A DNA stretch of 35,047 nt. It comes from an uncultured Spirochaetaceae bacterium (lineage in GTDB: Bacteria; Spirochaetota; Spirochaetia; Sphaerochaetales; Sphaerochaetaceae). The stretch lies in the NCBI GenBank assembly GCA_944392935.1, contig CALXYI010000052.1, positions 1 through 35,047 of the forward strand, in the 5' to 3' direction. Shown piece by piece: positions 8,442 to 14,377 of this stretch; position 1 is the first letter of the stretch; the number at the start of each line of letters is the position of its first letter. Both the position numbers and the translations under genes were made by a program. The notes under the pieces are model-generated. The model saw only the letters and a program-made list of their open reading frames with translations. It made no database searches and had not been told where the DNA came from.

Positions 8442-10165
8442 TTCCTGCCTCCATTCATCTGTGATTCATATACTTCCCTGTAGATCGTATTGGTCCTCAG
8501 GAGGTTCTCCGGGGTGTCGAATGCATCGACCCTGCCTCCGTTCATGACGATCACGCGGTCCGCATCCTCCACGGAGGATATGCGCTGGGCGATGATTATC
8601 TTCGTCGTGTCCGGGATATCCTCCCTGAAAGCCTTCCTGATCAGGGCATCGGTCCTGGTGTCGACAGCGCTTGTGGAGTCATCGAGTATGAGGATCCTGG
8701 GCTTCCTGAGAAGCGCCCGCGCTATGCAGAGCCTCTGCTTCTGCCCGCCCGATACATTCGTGCCGCCCTGCTCGATGTATGTGTCGTATCCATCGGGGAA
8801 TGATGATACGAACTCATCAGCCTGGCTGAGGCGGCATGCCTGGCGCATCTCCTCATCCGTCGCATCCGGATTGCCCCACCTGAGGTTGTCCTTTATCGTG
8901 CCGGAGAAGAGCGTGTTCTTCTGAAGCACCATCGCAACCTGGCTCCGAAGGTCATCCAGCCCGTATTCCCTTACATCGCGCCCTCCGACCTTAACAGTCC
9001 CCTCTGTCGCGTCATAGAGCCTGGGGATGAGCTGCACGAGAGTGGATTTCGCGCTTCCCGTGCTTCCTATTATCCCTACTGTCTCGCCGCTCCTGATATG
9101 TATATCCACATCATGCAGCGAGCAGCTGTCCCTGTCCCCGGAGTAGCTGAAGCTGACCGAGCAGAAATCAATCGATCCATCCTTCACTTCATGCACGGGA
9201 TGCTCAGGATCATGCAGGCTGCTCTCCTCCGTGAGGACCTCGACGATCCTGCGGGCTGAGGAGTCTGCGATGATGATCATCACGAAGACCATTGAGAGCA
9301 TCATCAGCGAGGACAGTATCTGCGTCGCATATACTATCATGCTCATGAGCGCTCCTGTCGTCATCTCTTCCTGGACGATGAGCTCTCCTGCAAGCCATGA
9401 GATGAGGAGGATGGCGATATACATCGTGAACTGCATCAGGGGAGCATTCCATGCGACGATCTTCTCGGCGCTGACGAATCTGCCGTATACCTTCTGCGAT
9501 ATCCTCCTGAAGAGGTTATCCTCATGATCCTCCCTCACATATGACTTGACGGTCCTGATCGCGGCTACATCCTCCCTTACGACACCGTTGAGATGGTCGT
9601 ATGTCTGGAATACCTTCTCGAAATGGGGATGCGCCTTCAGCGCGATGTATATGAGCCCCGCAGCGAGTATCGGGATGGCGAAGAAGAACACCATCGAGAG
9701 CTCACGGTTTATCCCGATTGCCATAACAAGGGCGAAGATGAGCATCATCGGTCCCCGGATGAGGATCCTTATTATCATCTGGTATGCCATCTGCACGTTC
9801 ATCACATCGGTTGTAAGCCTTGTCACGAGGCTCTCTGGGGAGAACCTGTCTATGTTCGAGAACGAGAATCCCTGGATACGGTAGAACATGTCCTTGCGCA
9901 GGTTCTTCGCGAATCCTGCGGATGCCGATGCGGCGAAGCGCCCTGAAAGCGCTCCGCAGAGAAGCGACAGGAATGCCGCGCATGTCAGGACCACGCCCAT
10001 CCGTATCGTATAGGGCATATCGGCATTCGCGAGCCCCACATCGATTATCCCGGCCATGAAGAACGGGATGAGCACTTCCAGGATGACTTCCAGCGTTACG
10101 AAGAGGGGAGTGAGGATCGAGTCCCTCCTGTATTCCCTGATCGATGCCATCAGGATCCGTATCAT
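8438..10165 (-). CDS. ABC exporter half-transporter with degenerate ATP site (BmrC/YheI-like)
   Basis: This 575-aa half-transporter has six N-terminal transmembrane helices and an NBD that is visibly altered at its own ATP site. Walker A reads GSTGSAKST with Ala for the third Gly, the Walker B catalytic Glu is Asp (LILDDSTSAVD, about residue 491), and the H-loop His is Gln (IIAQRISS, about 525). The signature VSGGQKQR is intact. This set of substitutions is typical of the degenerate subunit of heterodimeric exporters, so I read it as design rather than decay. The gene overlaps marR by 4 bp upstream and the second half-transporter by 4 bp downstream; all three are translationally coupled and should be induced together when the MarR protein leaves the operator at 10631-10644. 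Confidence 0.93.
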   Translation of the reverse strand: MIRILMASIREYRRDSILTPLFVTLEVILEVLIPFFMAGIIDVGLANADMPYTIRMGVVLTCAAFLSLLCGALSGRFAASASAGFAKNLRKDMFYRIQGFSFSNIDRFSPESLVTRLTTDVMNVQMAYQMIIRILIRGPMMLIFALVMAIGINRELSMVFFFAIPILAAGLIYIALKAHPHFEKVFQTYDHLNGVVREDVAAIRTVKSYVREDHEDNLFRRISQKVYGRFVSAEKIVAWNAPLMQFTMYIAILLISWLAGELIVQEEMTTGALMSMIVYATQILSSLMMLSMVFVMIIIADSSARRIVEVLTEESSLHDPEHPVHEVKDGSIDFCSVSFSYSGDRDSCSLHDVDIHIRSGETVGIIGSTGSAKSTLVQLIPRLYDATEGTVKVGGRDVREYGLDDLRSQVAMVLQKNTLFSGTIKDNLRWGNPDATDEEMRQACRLSQADEFVSSFPDGYDTYIEQGGTNVSGGQKQRLCIARALLRKPRILILDDSTSAVDTRTDALIRKAFREDIPDTTKIIIAQRISSVEDADRVIVMNGGRVDAFDTPENLLRTNTIYREVYESQMNGGRK

Positions 10166-10623
10166 GATCTTCCTCCATTGATGCTGCCGGCTGCCGAGAG
10201 GTTCTCTATCATCCTCTCCGCAACGCGGCGGAAAGCCGCAAGATCGCGGCTGTCTATTCCTGCTGTCATATCGCTTTCGAATGAGCTGAGGATCCTCTTT
10301 ATATCCTCCCTTGCCTCCAGTGCCCGGCCTGAGGGGATTATCCTCTTGAGGCGGGCATCCCCTTCCTCCTGCCTGCGCATGAGAAGCCCCTTCTCCTCCA
10401 GATCCTTGAGCCTCCCTGTCGCAGAGGAGCCCCTGAGGAGGAATTCATCCTCTATGTCCTTCTGGTACACAGGGGTGCGTGAATCGATTATGAAAGCCAG
10501 TATGCTCATCTCGGCCTTGCTGCATCCGAGCTCAGATGCCCCATTCCACAGTCTTCGGCGCATCAGGTTATACAGCTTACCGATGTACCTTCCTGTAGGG
10601 TTGAAGTCTTTATCCATATCCAT
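10162..10623 (-). CDS. MarR-family transcriptional regulator of the ABC exporter operon
   Basis: This 153-aa protein has the MarR winged-helix layout: an N-terminal dimerisation helix, a helix-turn-helix (SELGCSKAEMSILAFI), then YQKDIEDEFLLRGSSATGRLKDLEEKGLLMRR, which is the recognition helix and start of the wing, and a C-terminal dimerisation helix. AAGGA lies 5 nt before the ATG at 10623. The gene is first in the operon and overlaps the ABC exporter genes, the usual arrangement for a ligand-responsive repressor of an efflux pump. The promoter has a perfect TTGACA box, and a 14-bp palindrome sits at the transcription start, so autorepression is very likely. The ligand is unknown. Confidence 0.92.
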   Translation of the reverse strand: MDMDKDFNPTGRYIGKLYNLMRRRLWNGASELGCSKAEMSILAFIIDSRTPVYQKDIEDEFLLRGSSATGRLKDLEEKGLLMRRQEEGDARLKRIIPSGRALEAREDIKRILSSFESDMTAGIDSRDLAAFRRVAERMIENLSAAGSINGGRS

Positions 10624-10630
10624 ATAAATC

Positions 10631-10644
10631 CTTAGTTAACTAAG
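10631..10644. promoter_or_regulatory. MarR operator palindrome
   Basis: CTTAGTTAACTAAG is a perfect 14-bp palindrome located between the -10 box and the marR start codon, covering the predicted transcription start. Size and symmetry fit a MarR dimer site. Binding here would block transcription of marR and both exporter genes. Confidence 0.75.
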
Positions 10645-10646
10645 TG

Positions 10647-10675
10647 TTTTTACGGGTTATCAAGGATTCTGTCAA
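10647..10675 (-). promoter_or_regulatory. Promoter of the marR-ABC operon
   Basis: On the minus strand a perfect -35 box TTGACA (10675-10670) is followed after 17 bp by TAAAAA (10652-10647), a partial -10 match. The predicted start falls inside the palindrome at 10631-10644. The leader of about 17 nt carries AAGGA in front of the ATG. Confidence 0.65.
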
Positions 10676-10727
10676 TAATCGAATATGGAGGTTCTGTGAA
10701 TATCAACTCTATGTTTGAAAATGAAAT

Positions 10728-10754
10728 GCCCGGAATATATTATCCACTCCGGGC
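10728..10754 (-). terminator. Terminator of the S24-repressor gene
   Basis: Reading on the minus strand, GCCCGGA / TCCGGGC form a 7-bp stem with a 13-nt loop, starting 8 nt after the stop codon, followed by ATTTCATTTTC. It separates the repressor gene from the marR promoter region. Confidence 0.55.
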
Positions 10755-10762
10755 GCGTGGTG

Positions 10763-11413
10763 TCAGAACATCTCGTTATGTATCCAGCCGATTACCTTGC
10801 CGAGTATCCGCACTCCGTCAAGCTCCGTGTCGACTGTGCGGGTAGGGTAGTTGCGGTTCTCGCTGATGATCGTGAGGCGATGCGATGGGGCATCGAATGA
10901 GAGGCGCTTCACCATTATGTCCCCGGCATATGCTATGACGTATATCCCTTCTCCCTTTATCATTCCCTTGGAGAAGAAGACATAGTCTCCCGGATAGATA
11001 TTCGCATCGATCATGCTGTCACCCTTGACCTCCGCACTCACAAGCGTCGATTTATCCGTAACTCCGCGTGCCATCGACTCCGGTATCTGTATCCTCCTGA
11101 GCATTATGCTGTCATCGGAGAGGAAGTCCTCCCCGTATCCTGCGGATATCCTCTGCGAGATGAACGGTACGGATATGAAGCCTTCTGCCTCCTCTCCATC
11201 CTGCATCGGCTGCTTCCATCCGAGGATGTCCCAGGGTTCGGCATCCAGCGCTTCCGCAATATCAAGCAGCCGGGAGTAGGGGATGTTCTCTATCTTCCCT
11301 GTCTCATACTTGAATATCGTCTGCTTCGTAGTGCCGACGGCATGCCCCAGCTCTTCCTGTGTCATCCCCTTCCTTTCCCTGAGTTCCTTTATCCTGTCGC
11401 CTTGTGTTCCCAT
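10763..11413 (-). CDS. XRE-type repressor with S24 (LexA/CI-like) self-cleavage domain
   Basis: This 216-aa protein has an N-terminal Cro/CI helix-turn-helix (about residues 6-60, RIKELRERKGMTQEELG with recognition helix TTKQTIFKYETG) and a C-terminal S24 peptidase-like domain. Ser133 in VKGDSMIDANIYPGD and Lys169 in IMVKRL match the LexA/CI catalytic dyad at the normal spacing of about 36 residues. An Ala91-Gly92 bond in ISAGYG is a likely cleavage site. Such repressors self-cleave on contact with RecA filaments, so the gene probably reports DNA damage; it may be a domesticated prophage repressor or a LexA substitute. It is monocistronic, with a near-consensus promoter and CCT/AGG half-sites that suggest autoregulation. 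No other phage gene is visible next to it, and its targets are unknown. Confidence 0.88.
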   Translation of the reverse strand: MGTQGDRIKELRERKGMTQEELGHAVGTTKQTIFKYETGKIENIPYSRLLDIAEALDAEPWDILGWKQPMQDGEEAEGFISVPFISQRISAGYGEDFLSDDSIMLRRIQIPESMARGVTDKSTLVSAEVKGDSMIDANIYPGDYVFFSKGMIKGEGIYVIAYAGDIMVKRLSFDAPSHRLTIISENRNYPTRTVDTELDGVRILGKVIGWIHNEMF

Positions 11414-11420
11414 TTCTGTT

Positions 11421-11460
11421 ACCTTACAGGCTATTATACCTGAATCATGTGACTTTTCAA
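11421..11460 (-). promoter_or_regulatory. Promoter and possible operator of the S24-repressor gene
   Basis: On the minus strand TTGAAA (11460-11455) and a perfect TATAAT (11438-11433) are 16 bp apart, and the start would fall near 11426. An AAGG lies 8 nt before the ATG. The inverted sequence CCTTACAGG (11422-11430) covers the start site. Two more half-sites, ACCTGAA (11438-11444) and TTCAGGT (11474-11480), flank the promoter as an inverted pair. These are candidate sites for the repressor itself; the operator reading is inference. Confidence 0.6.
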
Positions 11461-11474
11461 GCTACTTTCAGTGT

Positions 11475-11721
11475 TCAGGTGCTCTTCCTGATATTCCTGC
11501 AGCGGCTGAAGCTGAGATGGCCCAGAGCCGTCTGAATGGAATATGGCAAATGTCGAGAGGCTCTGAGGATTGCCTTCCGCTTTAACGCAATCCAGCCCAC
11601 TGGCTCTTCATCATCGTACTCATGTTCCTTGGGATTGGATGCACTTGTGCCGAATCGGCCGCTTTCTTCCCATCTCCTGGACAGTGTTTTTCTTCGAAAT
11701 CGACACCAGGCGAAAATCCAG
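11475..11721. other. Gap without a recognisable gene upstream of the repressor promoter
   Basis: I find no gene that I can support here. A minus-strand frame of 87 codons (11475-11738) is open, but it starts inside the direct repeat, resembles nothing I know and has no ribosome-binding site. A 10-bp perfect inverted repeat AATCGACACC / GGTGTCGATT with a 14-nt loop spans 11698-11731 and overlaps the edge of the repeat. It may be the original terminator of the DUF362 operon before the neighbouring block was inserted. Confidence 0.4.
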
Positions 11722-11823
11722 GGTGTCGATTGGGCCATTTCAGCGCTTATCAGACATATTGCATGATCTTATATCATCAGACCTTGATTGCATCGAACGG
11801 GCACACCTCGTGGCAACAGTAGC
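11722..11823. repeat. 102-bp direct repeat, left copy (remnant of a DUF362 gene 3' end)
   Basis: This stretch matches 13246-13347 without gaps and with six substitutions in 102 bases. Read on the minus strand it encodes YCCHEVCPFDAIKV and a stop, the same peptide as the end of the DUF362 protein except for Lys in place of Asn, plus about 55 bases downstream of the stop. Similarity ends abruptly at 11824, where the gene should continue. It is therefore a detached 3' end and not a gene. Confidence 0.85.
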
Positions 11824-11892
11824 CTTATTATTTGGTAGATTCCTGTAGGTTCCGATGGCTTCTTATAGGAACTTCCCTGTACCTTTGATTTA

Positions 11893-12150
11893 TTGCGCTG
11901 CAGGCAGCTGAGTGGATTCCTGGATCCTTAGGGATGCTTGTAGATATTCATGGATTTCCTCGGCGTGGTAGATTTCCATGGAAACATACCTATACCCCTG
12001 TTGCGTTAGTCATATGCTCTTATGTGGAATAGTGCACACCGGTACCAAAGTACCGTTAAGATCGGATACACTGAATATATGGCAGGAAGCCATACCTTCC
12101 TGATACAGAAATGCCACATTAGCCAATGCAGGCAATAGGAATAGAAACAT
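11893..12150 (-). pseudogene. Reading frame interrupted by TGA, continuing the 63-aa ORF in the same frame
   Basis: Directly after the TGA at 12165-12163 that ends the 63-aa ORF, the same minus-strand frame stays open: four codons, then an ATG at 12150 and 46 codons beginning with a hydrophobic stretch MFLFLLPALANVAF, then a second TGA at 12012-12010, then 39 more codons to a TAA near 11893. The last part, with the string YRYVSMEIYHAEEIHEYLQ, looks protein-like. Three open segments in one frame, split only by TGA, could be an old gene with two nonsense mutations, or a recoded element in which TGA is read through. Codon use is unlike the host genes. I do not recognise the product, and chance openness cannot be excluded. 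Confidence 0.25.
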
Positions 12151-12162
12151 CAAAGCAAGGAG

Positions 12163-12354
12163 TCAAGAATCATATGCCTTTAAGATGAATGCTCCTGCCT
12201 TCTGGACAAGCCTTGCAGGGTTTTCTGACGGCTCATTCATGAATCTTGTTGCTTGCTTTGATAGCGGCAGTAGCGGCGGAGGAGGAAGTTCCAGCTGACC
12301 TATGGACTGTGGAAGGAACCTATAAGCAAGCGTGTCAGCAATCTGGTCCATCAT
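12163..12354 (-). CDS. Hypothetical 63-aa protein downstream of the GNAT gene
   Basis: The frame opens with two Met codons 17 nt after the GNAT stop codon and would be part of the same transcript. The protein has a helix-forming N-terminus (MMDQIADTLAYRFLPQ), a proline-rich centre with PPPPLLPL and a basic C-terminal half, and no motif I recognise. The ribosome-binding site is weak (GAAG 5 nt before the ATG). The same frame continues past its TGA stop, so it may be the first part of a broken longer gene. It may equally be spurious; confidence is low. Confidence 0.3.
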   Translation of the reverse strand: MMDQIADTLAYRFLPQSIGQLELPPPPLLPLSKQATRFMNEPSENPARLVQKAGAFILKAYDS

Positions 12355-12371
12355 GATAGCTTCAGAAACCT

Positions 12372-12938
12372 CTAAAGAATCATGGCCATCTGATTAAGAC
12401 CGTTATTGTTGTTCTTATAAAGATGCCTGAAGCCTCTGGCTTCATAGTATCCAATGACATCATCATTGCATTCTGCCAGGAGAAGGCGTCCACCGAGGAT
12501 ATCCTGTCCCCTGTAGACCATAGAAAGCATCTGGTCGAAAAGAAAGCCTTTCGGGAGCTTCCCGTATGAGATTCCGTCATTCCTTGCGAGCTGCCCTAGA
12601 AGGATGCATGATAGTACCGTGGCATCCCCATCTCCTACGCCTCTCAGCTTCTTCCACAGACGCTCCGGTATATCCGCAGAATATTCAAGCCTACCAAGAC
12701 CAAGGGTGAAGTATCCCAAAGGATACATATCCGCATCTACAAGGATATACGTTCTTCCTTTGTTTGCCTTCTCATATGGTATGGCATTGATGTGGGCAAA
12801 GCGTTCCACGTCAGCGTTCCGTTCCACTGAAAAAGAAGACAGGAGCTTATCAATCATCTCCTGTCTCTGGATTTCCTCTGAGGATCTGTCCTTGGCTATC
12901 CATTCGGAGAGCCGGATCATCTCAATCATTTCGCTCAT
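12372..12938 (-). CDS. GNAT-family acetyltransferase, probable toxin of a toxin-antitoxin-like pair
   Basis: This 188-aa protein has a GNAT core. A strand TYILVDADMYPLGYFTL (63-79) is followed by the acetyl-CoA loop region LLGQLARN (113-120), a helix, LLLAECND (152-159), then the GYYEARGF motif (163-170), with Tyr164/Tyr165 in the position of the catalytic Tyr of GNAT toxins. The QLARN form of the CoA motif and the YYE-x-x-GF end are typical of TacT/AtaT-like toxins that acetylate aminoacyl-tRNA. The gene overlaps by 4 bp (ATGA) a 60-aa gene upstream, the usual antitoxin-first order. It sits in a repeat-bounded block of different composition. It could instead be an ordinary acetyltransferase acting on a small molecule or protein; the size and operon form favour a toxin. 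Confidence 0.7.
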   Translation of the reverse strand: MSEMIEMIRLSEWIAKDRSSEEIQRQEMIDKLLSSFSVERNADVERFAHINAIPYEKANKGRTYILVDADMYPLGYFTLGLGRLEYSADIPERLWKKLRGVGDGDATVLSCILLGQLARNDGISYGKLPKGFLFDQMLSMVYRGQDILGGRLLLAECNDDVIGYYEARGFRHLYKNNNNGLNQMAMIL

Positions 12939-13117
12939 CTTTCCATCCAGCTCCTCATCTTCCTCATTGTCTCTTCCGTAGGTTTTGCCTCAGGAACAGG
13001 AGCTGCCTGTGGCTTCTTGGGACCATTCTTCTCATAGTCCTTGAAAGCCTTTTCGAGATTCTTCACTCCCCAGTCGGGATTTATCCTGAATGTCGTATCG
13101 AAAGAGCTTGTAGCCAT
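12935..13117 (-). CDS. 60-aa protein preceding the GNAT gene, candidate antitoxin
   Basis: This small protein has an N-terminal strand-like segment SSFDTTFRI, a helix WGVKNLEKAFKDYEKN, a proline/lysine-rich linker (about residues 33-46) and a short C-terminal helix EETMRKMRSWMER. It is not the DUF1778/RHH type that accompanies TacT, but a short protein with a leading beta strand and a charged tail is the general plan of antitoxins. It has a strong ribosome-binding site (GGAGGAA 7 nt before the ATG), stronger than any for the downstream gene, which is translationally coupled by a 4-bp overlap. That would let the cell make more antitoxin than toxin. Function is inferred from context only. Confidence 0.6.
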   Translation of the reverse strand: MATSSFDTTFRINPDWGVKNLEKAFKDYEKNGPKKPQAAPVPEAKPTEETMRKMRSWMER

Positions 13118-13137
13118 TTTGCTGTTCCTCCAATTGC

Positions 13138-13166
13138 AATATACCAGATAATCCGTGTTCTGACTA
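13138..13166 (-). promoter_or_regulatory. Promoter of the GNAT/antitoxin-like operon
   Basis: On the minus strand TAGTCA (13166-13161, four of six matches) is followed after 17 bp by TATATT (13143-13138, five of six). Transcription would start near 13131, within a leader carrying the GGAGGAA site. Upstream, TTCCTT/AAGGAA form a 6-bp inverted repeat with a 5-nt loop at 13172-13188, a possible binding site for the operon's own regulator. Confidence 0.5.
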
Positions 13167-13245
13167 ATGCTTTCCTTTTATGAAGGAATCCCCTCTGGAT
13201 ATCAGGATCAAAGCAAATCCATCTTCGGGAAGGTTTAATGACATT

Positions 13246-13347
13246 GGTGTTGATTGGGCCATTTCAGCGCTTATCAAACATATTGCATGATCTTATGTCA
13301 TCAGACATTGATTGCATCGAACGGGCATACCTCGTGGCAGCAGTAGC
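13246..13347. repeat. 102-bp direct repeat, right copy (intact 3' end of the DUF362 gene)
   Basis: It is the partner of 11722-11823, offset by 1524 bp, ungapped and differing at six positions. Bases 13301-13347 are the last codons of the DUF362 gene and 13246-13300 its downstream region. The 10-bp inverted repeat found at the left copy is not present here, because sequence upstream of 13246 differs. Confidence 0.85.
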
Positions 13348-14377
13348 ATCGGATGCATCTGCGTTTTGTGAATGCTATATGCCCGCTCTCGATCCTCAGA
13401 GCCTTAGCCGGGCAGATGCTGACGCAGCGGGAGCAGGCCCTGCACTTCCCTGCATCGAATGATGGGCGCGGCCTTCTGGATGACGGCCGTCGGAAGAGGT
13501 TCCGCACCGAACCGAGCACAAGGGTCCTGAATGTATCCTTCTTGCCGCTCTCTATCCTCCTGTAGCCGGGTATGATGAGATCCTCTGGCCTGAGGAGGGG
13601 ATAGCTTGCCTCGGATATCCCGGGGCGCAGCTTCTCCGCAGTCTCAATGAGAGGTGTCGAATCATAGCCCATGATGATTCCCTCAGCCCTGTCCACGGCA
13701 TAGCCGCTGGCAGATCCGATCATAAGGCCTGCGTGGCGTGGAGTGCCGCTTCCAGGACCCTGTCCCTCCATGGCTATCACTGCATCCAGGAAGGCATAGT
13801 CGACATGGCATTCATCGTAGAGCTTCATGAGGAAGCGGGCGAATGACACAGGCTCCCTATACCTCAGATGCATGGGGCTCTTGCTCAGTCCCGGAATGGT
13901 TCCGAACATGTTCTTGACAGCACCTGTCGCACTCATGAGCTGGTGCGTCTTTGCCTTCGCGAATGATATCACGATAGCGGCCTCATCAAGAGCCGAGGCC
14001 ATGGGCACGTCGATGCCATCGATTGCGTGCATCCTGTTCCTTTCCCTGAAGTCTGCGAGCTCGATTCCCTGGCGCTCAGCCATTTCCATGAATCCAGATG
14101 CCCTTGGCTGCAGCCTCGCCACCTGCGTTGCGGGGGAATCCCCGATGATGATCCTCCCGGCTCCTCTTTCCTTCAGTATGGCCACCAGTGCCTCGACAGC
14201 CCGCGCGTCCGTGGTTATCGCCTTCTCCGGCGGTGCATCCGAGAGGATATTGGGCTTTATCAGCACGGTCTTTCCCTTCACTGCCGGGAAATCCGTGCTT
14301 TCGATTATCCTGATAATGGCTTGCCTGAGATTGTCCATGCCGTAATCTGGGCAGCGTACTATAGCGCAGCTTGTCAT
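13301..14377 (-). CDS. DUF362 protein with two [4Fe-4S] ferredoxin motifs
   Basis: The 358-aa protein has an N-terminal DUF362 domain (roughly residues 1-240, with KTVLIKPNIL, IIIGDSPA and KAKTHQLMSATGAVKNMFG) and a C-terminal bacterial ferredoxin domain. The cluster ligands are C312-x2-C315-x2-C318-x3-C322-P and C341-x2-C344-x2-C347-x3-C351-P, so two [4Fe-4S] clusters should bind. DUF362 proteins are iron-sulfur proteins of unsettled function, often placed near redox enzymes. The gene overlaps the upstream methyltransferase gene by 4 bp and is last in a three-gene operon. Its 3' end lies in the 102-bp repeat, and the C-terminus ending in DAINV differs from the remnant copy by one residue. 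The protein itself is intact. Confidence 0.9.
   Translation of the reverse strand: MTSCAIVRCPDYGMDNLRQAIIRIIESTDFPAVKGKTVLIKPNILSDAPPEKAITTDARAVEALVAILKERGAGRIIIGDSPATQVARLQPRASGFMEMAERQGIELADFRERNRMHAIDGIDVPMASALDEAAIVISFAKAKTHQLMSATGAVKNMFGTIPGLSKSPMHLRYREPVSFARFLMKLYDECHVDYAFLDAVIAMEGQGPGSGTPRHAGLMIGSASGYAVDRAEGIIMGYDSTPLIETAEKLRPGISEASYPLLRPEDLIIPGYRRIESGKKDTFRTLVLGSVRNLFRRPSSRRPRPSFDAGKCRACSRCVSICPAKALRIESGHIAFTKRRCIRCYCCHEVCPFDAINV

Larger units (their letters stand above)
11722..13347. mobile_element. Putative small genomic island bounded by direct repeats
   Basis: Two 102-bp direct repeats, each carrying the last 47 bases of the DUF362 gene and 55 bases downstream, enclose 1422 bp that look less GC-rich and use codons (CTA, TTA, TTG) rare in the neighbouring genes. 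Duplication of a target gene's 3' end on both sides of an insert is what integration at a gene 3' end leaves behind. No integrase or transposase is recognisable inside, so this could be a remnant, a passively mobilised cassette, or the result of an unequal duplication followed by deletion. The cargo is a 60-aa protein, a GNAT acetyltransferase and an interrupted reading frame, all on the minus strand. Confidence 0.4.

Noticed and set aside
10696..10842. GTG frame on the plus strand with GGAGG upstream
   Set aside because: It runs through the repressor terminator and antisense to the end of the repressor gene; the second half reads as a shadow of that gene.
11475..11738. 87-codon minus-strand frame
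   Set aside because: It starts inside the direct repeat, has no ribosome-binding site and no family resemblance; probably a chance frame.
11973..11984. 12-bp palindrome TTTCCATGGAAA
   Set aside because: It overlaps protein-like codons of the interrupted frame, and single short palindromes are expected by chance.
12041..12055. Hairpin GGTAC-CAAA-GTACC inside the island
   Set aside because: Short stem with no T run and inside the interrupted frame; not enough for a terminator or attachment site call.
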